A stretch of 64,000 nucleotides of DNA from Cycas panzhihuaensis (Eukaryota > Cycadophyta), in assembly GCA_023213395.1 (NCBI GenBank), contig CM041465.1:139631741-139695740 (forward strand), given 5' to 3'. Made by a program: the position numbers and the translations under genes. Shown here one piece after another: positions 36,509 to 46,474 of the stretch. The notes below the pieces were generated by a model. That model was not told where the DNA came from. It did not search any database and was given only the letters and a program-made list of their open reading frames with translations. Positions within the stretch are counted from its first letter, which is position 1. Every line of letters begins with the position of its first letter.

Positions 36509-37117
36509 CTACTGCTATGGCCCCACTCCTGGGGTGCCATCTCCTGGTCTCTGTGATCCCTCTCCTGGGGATCACATGCCTCCGAGCTCCTCACAGGCCT
36601 CCATGCTGCCTGCCTCGCTCTCCTCATCCCTAGGTCGTCTCGGGGTCGTCGCCGCCGCGTGGGTCCGTGTCCTGCTCTGGCTTAACCTCGAGACCATCTG
36701 CGCTACTAGCTAATCGTATATGGCCTGGATACGATCCCGCTCTCCCCGGAGTGCCTCCTCTGTCGTCCTGAGACGCTCTGTGATGATTATCAGCTGGGTC
36801 CTGCTCTCGCTATCTCTGCACCACCACAGCCTCTAGAGCTGTGCATCCTCGCAGCTCGTCTCTCTCGCGTCTCGCGTCATCCCGCTCGCACCTCGCACCA
36901 TCTCTCTCCTGCTGTAGCCGTCCCTAGGATGTGATGTGTTCTTGGGACTCTGCAGCCCATAGGTCCCTCGCCCTCACCAACGGGGCGCACGCCTCTGTGT
37001 GGGCTCCTGCCGCTCTAGGCTCATCACCGGCTTGGATGGGCGGTTGCCCCTCTGTATATACCTGAGGGAATATCTCCCTCACCACAGCCTCTATCAGTCT
37101 CCTGATCTCTACTATAC

Positions 37118-37229
37118 CTGCCAATGCAACACGCCGTATGTTAGTCTATATCTCATCATATATGCTATAATCAAATCAAACCAAACATCTATGCGGATCT
37201 TTGGATGATCAGAAAAGGTTAGGTCTCAC
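37118..37229 (-). other. Intron 2 of the antisense gene (element B)
   Basis: Donor ACGAG|GTGAGA, AT-rich body, acceptor TTGCATTGGCAG|GTA. Joins codons in phase 1. Matches 5721-5831 of A in place and length. Confidence 0.75.
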
Positions 37230-38428
37230 CTCGTGGCGCTCGATCCTCCGGTCGCGTGGCATCCTCTCCTCCTGGCTCTCTGCCAGCTGCAGGTGCCTCG
37301 TCCTCGGGCACCTCCTCTGCCTGGGTCCCCCTCCTCGCAGGGATGGGCCTAGCTCTCGTCCCTGCGGATCCCATCACGATCTGTAGCCTGCAGGCCCTAG
37401 TCACAGGTCCCTTGATCTCGCCCTGTGCTCCAGACGGGCCTGCCTCTCCTCCGGTAGCCCCGAATGGACCCTCTGTCTGTCCTGCTGTCCCTGAAGGACC
37501 TGCCTCCCCTATAGGTCGTGACGGGCCGACCCCGCTGTCCCTGCTGTCTCCGCTATCTCCATCGTCACTGTTGTCATCACCCGCAGGCACTCTTGCTCCG
37601 CCCGCCTCGTCGTCGCTATCCCACCTCACCGTCCTGTAGGGCTCAGCTATGTAGTCTGGGAGGGTGAGGAGGTCTAGTGATGTGGCCTCCACCGATCGTC
37701 AGACATGGGCTCTGTCCTCTGTCTCCCTCAGTTGAGTCTGCAACCGGTGGACCATCGGGGCCTCCTCTGTGATGGGGTGTGGTCCCCCCGCTGGTGCCAC
37801 TGCCGCGAAGTGATCGAAATACCAACACTGTAGCAGTGTGCTATAGGATAGCCCTCCTCTGCCGGACGTCCTGATAGTATCCAGCTGCGCGACCAGGTTC
37901 ACCGCTATCAGGGCTTCCCAGTCCATCCTCTCGCCAGCTTCGCAGTGGCGAACTGCATCCATCCATCCGCCTCAAACCTCTCTATAGTTACATTTGAAAT
38001 CCGAGCGAGAATGCCGATATGATCATCTTCCTCACTCGAGGAATCCTTGACAACAGGCATGCGGAGGGTGCTCCCCTCCTATCCCACTGTCGGCTCACAT
38101 GAAGAGCAGGCGCCTCCTGTGTCTTTGCCTTAGTCTTTGGCGGCGTCCGAGTCTCAAGCCTCCCAGCCGGAATTCCCAGTATCTGCCGAATATCCCTCGG
38201 CGTGACCGTCACATCCCCTACCTGTGGTAGGTGGAATACATGTCTCCTCCTGTCCCAATGGGACACTATATCCACTAGTAACCTCTGATCCGACGTGTAT
38301 TGAGGTGTCCTGAGGGCCTTATACAGGCCGCACCTCTGCAGCATGTCCCTGTCCTCCTGAGTCGTCATCTCCAGGCAACTCAGCATGGCCATACCAATGT
38401 TCTCGCGGTTATCTACCGCGAGGACAGC

Positions 38429-38910
38429 CTATTCACACCAAAAAACACTTCAAGTCAGTCTCATGTTAGCTATTATCACCTCTCTCTCTCTCAAATCTCT
38501 CTCTGCCTGAGATTTGGGGCCCTTGTGGCCCTCGTGCCTCTTTTCTGCCTTTCTGCCTTCGTACCGCGCCAAACTTAGCGGTACCGCTAAGTTTGGCACG
38601 GGTCCCACGGTGACGTGGGGCTCGCGACAATGATCGCAGCACTGCGATCATTTCCGGGGTACGAATGGTGCCCCCCCGAAAGGGGGGTTTTCTGCCCAAA
38701 AAACCAAAAATTTCTTTTGGTGGACCCTGTGGGGCCCATCGGGACCAGGGCTCCCTAATGCCCAGGTCCCCGCCTCTTTCGGTCGATTCGGATCCGGAAG
38801 CCTTAGATTGCCCATAAGGGGCACTAAAACTATGCAAAATTACTTCAAAACTTCAAAAATCTTCAAATTTCGAACTTCGATTTGGGTCAGGTTTAGTGAT
38901 ATCCACTCAC
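38429..38910 (-). other. Intron 1 of the antisense gene (element B)
   Basis: Donor CCA|GTGAGTGG, acceptor GGTGTGAATAG|GCT, phase 0, 482 bp. It contains the palindrome cluster 38568-38700. Confidence 0.7.
38568..38700. repeat. Cluster of inverted repeats in intron 1
   Basis: Perfect 30 bp palindrome at 38568-38597 (arm GCCAAACTTAGCGGT). Hairpin CCCACG-GTGA-CGTGGG at 38604-38619. Inverted repeat AATGATCGCAG-CA-CTGCGATCATT at 38629-38652. A C-run, GAAA, G-run hairpin at 38671-38687. The counterparts in A are decayed. Confidence 0.85.
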
Positions 38911-39094
38911 TGGATCTGGTCTCGCTATCGCCATATCGTCTGGTCGGTCACGCTGGCTCTCTCCGCTCTCCGATACGACGGTCTGATCTCCCTCTGCGTG
39001 CCTCCGAAGTTGGGCGGTGCTCCGCTGCGTAGGGAAATGGCTCTGGTTTCGTACGGGAGCTGGTGAAAATGAATTCATTTTCCCGTCGATTTCC

Positions 39095-39101
39095 TTATAT
39101 A
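39095..39101 (-). promoter_or_regulatory. TATA box of the antisense gene (element B)
   Basis: TATATAA on the minus strand, same place as 3872-3878 in A. It lies between the antisense gene and the aRNH gene, which diverge from a 0.54 kb region. Confidence 0.6.
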
Positions 39102-39617
39102 GGCGGGGGCCCCAACGGGCCCTTCCTCTGTTTTTGGTCCCGCGCCAGTCGTTGGACCGTCTTGTTTCCCTGATACCCTTTGCCTTCTGGCCCTGTCGTT
39201 AATTGTGCTTTATCGATGCCCGTTTTGCCCGCCCTTATGAGGGCATTTATGGTGCCTCGTTATCGCACTTTTGCCAGGGCCCTTCTACTCCGTTTTACGC
39301 ACTACCCCCGTGCCTGCCCGAGTTTATACTCGTTTGGCTCGTTTCACCACCCTGGACTCGTTTCTGTGGCCCTTTCTTGCTCTTGGGGTCCCCAAAAGGA
39401 ATGCTCTCCCCGCCTGGGGGCATGTTTCACTTCCTAAAGTGACCTTTTGGCGCCTCGGGGGGCTTTTCCTTCAGACCACTCTCTGCCGGTGATCGGATGG
39501 CTTGTTCTCACCCTGGGTAACCTCATTGCTAGGTCCTCCTACCCTTCATGGCCACCTTTTGCTTGTTTTTGAGTATTGATTTCATTGCCCACCGATTGCT
39601 TGGATTTTGTGTCGCCG
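39102..39617. promoter_or_regulatory. Divergent intergenic region between antisense gene and aRNH
   Basis: Head-to-head spacer of about 0.5 kb, conserved in A (3369-3894). Short frames here differ in frame between copies and show no motif. It would have to contain the start signals for both genes if the aRNH is not made from spliced genomic RNA. Confidence 0.4.
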
Positions 39618-40040
39618 ATGTCTGTCTACATCTTTACCGACGACGGAAGCCATGGTAATCCTGTACCTTCTGCCGCTGCGTGGATCCTCCGCAGCCCTTC
39701 TGGACATGATCTCCTCCGCTCTGAGATCTTCCTCCTAGAGGCTACCAACAACGAAGCTGAGTATACAGCTGTTATCGAAACCCTTACCGATGCTCTCCGT
39801 TTTCATCACGGATCCATTGTTTTGCTTTGCGACTCTCAAGTTGTGGTGTCTCATCTCACCCGGGTTTACCAGGTGCGATGCCCTCACTTGAGGACTCTTG
39901 CTTTTGCCACCAGATCCCTCCTGGCCCGCTTTTCTTCTGTTGATATCCAACATATCCCTCGGGCCCTCAACGCTGAGGCAGATAGTCTTGTTCGCCTCAT
40001 CCTTGAGTGCCGCCTTTCTCTCCTTGCTGACCGTCCCTGA
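39618..40040 (+). CDS. Archaeal-type RNase H (aRNH) of element B
   Basis: Open frame of about 140 residues from the ATG at 39618 (the frame is open from 39576). It reads MSVYIFTDDGSHGNP (Asp), LLEATNNEAEYTAVIETLTDA (Glu), IVLLCDSQVVVSHLT (Asp) and HIPRALNAEADSL (Asp), the complete D-E-D-D set of RNase HI. This type of domain was acquired by Tat-clade elements and is normally fused in Pol near the gypsy RNase H. Here it is a separate frame 3.8 kb past the integrase and 0.4 kb from the 3' LTR. It should cleave RNA in RNA-DNA hybrids during cDNA synthesis. It is the best-preserved gene in the window; a stop after the domain may be its natural end. Confidence 0.85.
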   Translation: MSVYIFTDDGSHGNPVPSAAAWILRSPSGHDLLRSEIFLLEATNNEAEYTAVIETLTDALRFHHGSIVLLCDSQVVVSHLTRVYQVRCPHLRTLAFATRSLLARFSSVDIQHIPRALNAEADSLVRLILECRLSLLADRP

Positions 40041-40435
40041 GGCTTGCCTGGCCTTCCCGTCGCCCAAGCCCCAGGTCGTCTGTCACTCTGCTTCGCGATC
40101 CGCTCGCACCTCCGAAACCAGGTTACTAACGAGGTAAAACTATGGTACCTACTATTTATTCTCTATTTGGCCATGCGTGCTCCTTTGCATTCTTTGTGGG
40201 GGGCAGCCCCCTCGCATGTCTCTTTCTTCCAGTCAGTTCCCAGGTGGCTCATAGGCAGCCCCTATGTTGTCTCCACCGCCGTTTTCATATCCACGCGTTC
40301 CGCCATGACACTCGCCAAAGACCCTTGCCCTCTTGTTATGATCTTGATTGATATATCTATATACACATATGCTACTAACAGTTGTGTTGCCGGCGTCGCC
40401 ATCGCACCGAGCTTAGGCGGCGAGGCTCTGCTGCC
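40041..40435 (+). other. Region between aRNH and 3' LTR (element B)
   Basis: Matches 2530-2950 of A at DNA level. Contains a CTTCCAG|TCAG acceptor-like site near 40230. No motif is recognised in the 147-residue frame that crosses it. Confidence 0.45.
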
Positions 40436-40442
40436 GAGGCGG
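40436..40442 (+). other. Polypurine tract of element B (interrupted)
   Basis: GAGGCGG directly before the TG of the 3' LTR. It has been eroded compared with AAGGGGGCAG in A. Confidence 0.6.
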
Positions 40443-42953
40443 TGTTTCCGACTTAGGGAATGGATACGAAATCACCAACTCAGGTAAGTGCAGGTATGTC
40501 TCTAGCATTATCATCGCTTTCGTTTACTGTATGTTTGCTTGCGTATCTGCATGTGTATGACTTTGTGGGCGGCCTTGTAGTCGTCCACACTTATTTTTAG
40601 CCTATGACGACTATAGCAGGGGCACACTCCCAGCAAGTGTGGCACCCCGGTGACCATATTACTTCCCGCATCTGCCCTCCTCGCTCCTGGATCCACTAGG
40701 TTTGCGCCACCTCTGCCCGTGTGACGACCAATCATCATTTGTTTAGCCTGCCACCTCATTTGAGTCCTATTTTTGCTCCCGTGGACCCGTTTATTGGCTT
40801 GTTTGCTCCCGGGTGGGTGTTCTAGTGGCCCATTAGCCCTTTCGGTACGCCCGCTTTAACTGGTGGTTGGTGGGCCCACTTTTGCTCGAGTTCATCTGCG
40901 AAATTTTCGGCATGCTGCTAGAATATCCTCGATCTGTGAAATTACTGCCATATGTTGTCTCTACTTGTTTTTAAAAATCCGCCGTGGCAATTTCGCATTT
41001 ATTGCGAAACTGCCACATGGTTCGCACTTTTTCTCTCTTCCAGTTGTGCCCTAATCGCACGCTTTAGGGCTTTGCTTGAGTACTTAAACACTTTTTGGCT
41101 CACTTTCAATTTTGCTCTCAAGAAAAACACTCTCCTGCTCTGCTCTTCTCTGTTGTTTGCTGCTTTGCTGGACTGCACTCTTCATACTGGCCTTGACTCT
41201 CCTTTGGCTTGGCTGAGACATTCTCTCAGCCCCTCAAACGCCTTGGAGAGGGCTCCTTTGAAGCGGTTTCCAGCTGGTTTCTACCCAGGCAGTCCACGAG
41301 TCCCCCGCTTGCAGGTGTTTCCCGTCACGTCTCCGTAGCAGGGTCCCTAGCCTGCTCTACTTCAGATCTAGGCTGATTTCTCAGCCCTTCTTCGCTGCTC
41401 CTTAGCTGAGGCAAATCCCTTGCCTCCCCTTCCCAGGTATTTTTCACTTTGTATTTGTTTTCTTGTGATATTTATGCTTCAGCTTATTTGCTCTTGCTTG
41501 TTGCTTGAGGGTTGGTTTTCCTCCCTTTTGAGGACTGTTGTACCACCCTCCCTATGCTTCTTGCCTGTGTTTGCTGTCCAAGGCAGCGGCGTTGAGGGGT
41601 TGCATAGGTTTTGGAGAGGAGCTGGGTGGATTCCGTACCACCTTCCACGCTCCCTAAGTGGCTCTAAGCCCTCCAAAGCCTCCCTCTTGCCCCGTGCTCC
41701 CCTTGGCTTGCAAACAAGGGCTTGAAGGCTCCCTTTGGTTGCCCAAACCAGTGCTGTCACAAGTTGCAGCACTGATTTGGGACCCTTTGTTCAGGTTTGG
41801 GTACCATCCATAGGTCCCAACCGCGGGTTCTTGCTCCACCTTTGCTCCCCGGTCACCCGGTTTACTCTCCATAGCATCCCGGTTCCCCGTGGATATCTTT
41901 GGGCCTCTCTTGCCCCTTTTTGCAGCCATTTTCCAGCCTTGGCTCTTGACTTTCTCCTCGCTCCCTCGTGGCTCTTGGGGGGAGGTTTGGGCGCCATTTG
42001 CGGGAGGTAGGCCACTCCGGGGCTTACCCTATTGTTTCCTTTCACTTTGGTCATTTTCCTTTGATACTTTCTTTGTTGGACTAATGCTAATGCATGTATA
42101 TCCAGATTCTCGTTTATGTTGCTTAGACATATATCGCTAGATTTTTGTGTTGCATGTTAGTGTTCTTCCTTTGGGAAGAGGGAGACCGTCGTTGCTTGTA
42201 GGTACTTGAGACGGGCGGAGAACGTTGCTCGTTGGCCTCTCTACCGGTAAGCGCTCTTGCATGTGTTATGTTTTATGCTATCTCATTTACTAGTTAGTGT
42301 TTCTTTCCTTCCTTCGGTATCGCATGTGGTTTCCCGGGGAAGGTAAGGAAGCCCCTCTTTCGCCCACTACTACATCTCGCATCCGGTACGTCGCGTGGAG
42401 TGGTTGGGTGCTCTTCGTGAAGGCTACGTCATCTCGCACGCCTTCGGCCCAGGTGCACATTTCACTCCCCTTCGCTACCCTTATTTTTTCCTTTTATTTC
42501 TTTCCTAGTAATTAGCACATCGAAAGATTAAAAAGGAAAATTGGTTTGGTACTTGTTTGCGATTTGTTTGCCTTGTTGCGTGTATCTTTATTACTTGTAG
42601 GAAAGATTGTAGGAGTTCCCTTTTCCCCTACCTTTCCTTCCCTCTCCTTAACCGCACGAGTGCCTTGCTTCCTGCATCACTCGTGCACTCGGTTAGGTTG
42701 TGTAGGTTTGCTCTTGGCCTATCTCCATTAGGTCTTTTCTCTCTCCCTTCTGGCCACCCAAGGGTGGGAGGGTCCTACTCCTGGGGTCACCCAATAGTAG
42801 CCATACTCCATTGCAGATCCTGAACTCGCACTCCGGCGTACGGGGCGCTCTACGTGGTAGTTACCCACCTTTTAGGTTCCACTTCCTATCATTTCATCAC
42901 TTACTCTCCCCCACGCTTATCAGTTAGGTAGTTATCCCGTAGCAGCGCGTCCA
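40443..42953 (+). repeat. 3' LTR of element B (2511 bp)
   Basis: Pairs with 26564-29082 and ends CA at 42952-42953. Contains the GT...AG segment at 41437-42201, with TAG instead of CAG at the acceptor. Confidence 0.92.
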
Positions 42954-42958
42954 GAGGT
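42954..42958. repeat. Target-site duplication of element B (right, GAGGT)
   Basis: Identical to 26559-26563. Confidence 0.9.
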
Positions 42959-44395
42959 ATACTCATAACCTGAGATTCTTTCAACAACAATTGAATGGAG
43001 ATCCATTCATGAGAGATCACAATGGACCAATAGCTTAACAGAGTCTTGCTACCTGCATGCATGTCTATCTGCCTACATGCATGTGTGTCCTCTTTAGCCA
43101 GCCAAAAAATATTCATTAATGAATTGTATTCTTGCAATAGAGCGTACAAGTTTGCATGCAAGTGTTAAAATACCTACAAATTAAATCTCTACAACACACA
43201 TCTTAAATCTGTCTAAAAAAAGAATATCTCACTTAATAAATAACATCTAATAGTATGTAATAAATATGGATCCTATCAACACACCAGAACTAATAGAATA
43301 ATCAATAATTATAATTGATATTGCACTATAAACTTGACTTTAACACTGCATGCTACAATAAGGTATGCAATAGAGATTAAGATTGGGTGGATTAATCTAT
43401 TGAACATTAGTAAATTAATTTCAAAGCATTTGATAAATCTCATTCTAATGAATCTCTCATATTACAATACTATTGTACTAACTATTACTCTTCTCTTACA
43501 CTTTTACAAATCCACTATATATATCTAAATACAATATTAGAGAGAACATTAATCCTACCTAAAATGACACATATGAGTCGTAACCCCCATTGACTCATCA
43601 CTCGCATAACTTTAAAAAATCTTAAATTTAATATAATATGAATATTAAGGGTAGGCTCATAACCTAAAGTTATAACCTTGAAATAAACATTTATATTTAA
43701 TACTTTTATACTACATCTTAATTTTCCTTTCACATTGCCCTAGAAAACCCTATATTCCTACTTATTAGAACTGATAATGGATTTAAAGCCCAACCTCTTC
43801 AACTCTTAACTTTTCATAAGTGAAACCATGATCTCTCCTAAAATTAACCAATCTTCATCTTTTTTATACCACCACTTGTCCCTTAAGAAATCACCAAGCA
43901 AGGATACACATCCCTCTTATTTTCATAACATTCATTTTTCTCATATTAAAGCTTCACTCTCTCTACTTTCTAATCTAGTTAGGATACTTCATTTTTCTTG
44001 TGTTTTATTTCTCTCTTCTTCATTTTTCTTATCTAGTAAATTATCTAATAAGATACATTATTTCCATCCCTACCTCTTGTCCAACTCCTTACTCAATTCT
44101 ATGCTTATTATATCTTATATTTTTATATTCCTATCTCATATGCTTCCATTAAATCTATCTACTCCTAAATAATACTTCTCTCTCATCCCTAATATCCCCC
44201 TTACTAACCATCTAGATAATTTATTCCCTAATCTCATTCATAGACCATGATTGTCCTACCCTTTATTATCTATATATAGAATACCCATCCTACCATCTAT
44301 CTATCATTCTTTATATCTTCCCTATCAACACGTCGTATGTGTCTTTCTAGAATCTTATTGGTACCCTAAATCTGCTAGATATATTGAACACTTTG
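42959..44395. other. AT-rich intergenic segment
   Basis: No recognisable gene. The 114-residue frame at 43828-44172 is Leu/Ser/Ile/His-rich with no motif and looks like chance in pyrimidine-rich DNA. Confidence 0.5.
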
Positions 44396-44880
44396 TAAGT
44401 GTTACATGGCTATAGGTGTTACACTCAAGCCCCTTTATGGGGTCAGGGGACTCATTGTAGGGTCCCTAACTGGGAGGGTCTAGGGGGTTAGCGGCCTCGT
44501 AGGTAGGGGTTCGATGATAAGAGCCTCTAAGAGAAAATTTTTTGGGGTCTTATAAGGTCATTTTTTTTCCCCATAGTTTATACATACTGTATTGTAAAAC
44601 CGTAAGGTGGTATCTTGTAAAGTTATGTCTATATATTCTTATATAACGACACATGAAAAATGTTTAATGGGTCTTTGATAAGTTTATGAGAAGAGTTGGA
44701 GTTTTTATCTTTATAATTCTTTAGCTATTGATCATATTAATAAAGGATCTATATTTAGATATGAATCTCCTGGTGTTCTTTGTTGTGTGCTTGGTTTGTT
44801 TATGCTATTTGTTCTTTACATGGTTTAGAGTTCTATTAATGCATTACTTCTACAGTTATATTTTCTCTTCAAAATCACTT
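44396..44880 (+). repeat. Possible solo LTR
   Basis: Starts near TGTTACATGGCTATAGG. It has a block of GGGTC/AGGGG-type GC-rich repeats (44430-44520) unlike its AT-rich surroundings, then AATAAAGG and a CTGGTGTTCTTTGTTGTG stretch as in many plant LTR 3' parts. No partner LTR or duplication was found. Confidence 0.3.
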
Positions 44881-45803
44881 ATATAACCTATTGTCCATAC
44901 TTCAACTTTCATTCTCAACACATCCCCCTCATACACTTTTATATCTTAATCTCGCTCATCTCCCTTATTTCTTATTAACTTTACCCCACTCTCCATTTCT
45001 TGTATATCTCTCTGACATAATTTGTATTTGTATTAAACACCTATAATATATATTATATCTTATTCCTTAGCCTTCTCCTATTAACATTATACATTCATTA
45101 CCTCTTGATCTCCTCTATAAGCCACCCTCTACTCCATACCGTTTATTACCCATTTACCATTATATAATTACTTTAGTCATATTCCACTTCAAGCATAGCC
45201 TTTCAGTCCTTATTTTTACCCTAATCCCCAATACTTATTACCTCCTAATCTCTTTTAGAACTACATTCTTATCTATTATCATATCATGTCATTAGAAACC
45301 CTTGCACTTTATCTCTATTTTTGACATACCCCTCCTGTGTGTCCCCATCTAAGCTTATTTTCCTATGATGCTGACAAACTTGATTCATGTTTATTGTGAA
45401 CTCCTCCTATATGTCTCCATTCATTGCCATGCGACTTCAACTATATTCTCTATTCCTTATGACCTTTTCAGTGCAACCTATGCCCCCATCTCCAAGGTAA
45501 TTCTTATCTTCAAGAGCAAAACTCCATGGGCATGATATAGAAGCAAGTTCTAAGATCTGAGATAGTGCTAATCCCCAAAACACAGGTCCCATGATATACT
45601 GCGTGGGAAATGCTCTGTAAGAGCTATAAAGGAAATGGTGTCATCACAAATAGGAAGATGGCACATATGTATAGTACCTAGAAGACATCATAGAGATGTA
45701 GCTCTAGTGACGTATTGGCTATAGCAAGTGGTAGATTGGAGAGGTGTGCATCATCTCTCCCACATTTTGTGTGCAAAGTATTCATAAAAGGGGAGGAATG
45801 TTG

Positions 45804-46260
45804 TGGATCCAAATGGCAACATAAAACAAGATCATGAAAGAGACCTTGAGAAGTTACAAAATTCAAGAAATGATAGAAGGAGCTAGCGGGATGACAAAGT
45901 GTCTTTAAGGAGGAAAGAATTGTAACAATCCCAAGATAATTTGAGAGAAGATGGCTACTACTACGTGAAGTATATTTTAATAATATTTTATTATTATGAG
46001 AAGTTAGTGTTAGTGTTATAAATGGAGATATACAAAGAGATGTGTAGAGATTTAATTTTTGTTAATTGCATTAGATAGGAGGGTGTATTTCTTTATGAAT
46101 ATTACTACTATCTGCCATTGTAATTGGGCATTGTATTAACATTATGGATACTTTCCTTGGTGCATAGTATTTTGCTACAATTCGTATTTGGGTATGAATA
46201 AATGAGAAGAAGAATCATCTTCTTCTAATTCACGTTACGTTTATGTTTATGATGTAATAA
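45804..46260 (+). repeat. Possible 3' LTR remnant with polypurine tract
   Basis: AAAAGGGGAGGAA at about 45787-45803 directly precedes TGTTGTGGATCC, the arrangement of a polypurine tract and LTR start. The following 450 bases contain ATAAATGAGAAGAAG near the end, as in copia LTRs. Upstream internal sequence shows no readable pol. Confidence 0.35.
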
Positions 46261-46400
46261 CCCAAGAAAAATAAAGAAGATTATGACTGGAAAAGAACAG
46301 AGACAGAGGAGTCGTCCAAGTGGGAAGTAAAATGGAGTTGAGGGGTTGCAAACAATATTGGGTAGAGATCAATGAATGGTTGAAACCTAATCTTGTGAGG

Positions 46401-46474
46401 CACTAGAAGGGGGGCTTGAACCTCTGACCTTATGGTTAACAGCCACACACTCTAACCAACTGAGCTATTCCAGC
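46401..46474 (-). tRNA. tRNA-Asn (anticodon GTT), diverged, probably a pseudogene
   Basis: 74 bases on the minus strand fold as a cloverleaf: acceptor GCTGGAA/TTCTAGT, D arm AGCTCAGTTGGTTAGAGT, anticodon loop CTGTTAA and T loop TTCAAGC. The A and B promoter boxes are present. Compared with the usual plant tRNA-Asn it has several C-to-T/G-to-A changes and two T-stem mismatches, and no T run follows the 3' end. No intron. Confidence 0.8.

Larger units (their letters stand above)
36509..39078 (-). pseudogene. Antisense PMD-like accessory gene in element B, intron-containing
   Basis: Minus strand, opposite to gag-pol. Exon 1 is 39078-38911 (56 codons; alternative in-frame ATG at 38934). Intron 1 is 38910-38429. 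Exon 2 from 38428 reads AVLAVDNRENIGMAML, GLYKALRTPQYTSDQRLLVD and HWDRRRHVFHLPQVGDVTVT, then RDIRQILGIPAGR, a PMD-like core. The next blocks at 37962-37699 are MDWEALIAVNLVAQLD and LLQCWYFDHFAAVAP. An acidic, Gly/Pro/Ser-rich segment runs to 37231. Intron 2 is 37229-37118 (112 bp, phase 1). The last exon reads IRRLIEAVVREIFPQVY, then an Arg/Glu-rich coiled-coil-like tail. A frame offset between the two PMD blocks is the same in A. The TAG after QEHITS is also shared with A. Confidence 0.72.
26564..42953 (+). mobile_element. Element B: second copy of the Tat/Ogre-like family
   Basis: A 16.4 kb plus-strand element: 5' LTR 26564-29082, gag, protease, RT, RNase H, integrase, antisense PMD-like gene, aRNH, polypurine tract, 3' LTR 40443-42953. 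It has the same gene order as element A in inverted orientation 10.8 kb away. Its LTRs are longer (about 2.5 kb) because they contain a GT...AG segment missing from A. Its gag and aRNH are still open for long stretches, but pol is frameshifted. Confidence 0.92.

Noticed and set aside
36288-36713. 141-residue plus-strand frame in element B
   Set aside because: Antisense of the tail exon of the PMD-like gene and its 3' spacer; not preserved as protein on that strand.
39180-39492. Overlapping frames of 73-85 residues upstream of aRNH
   Set aside because: Similar DNA in A but reading frames shift; better explained as the divergent promoter region.
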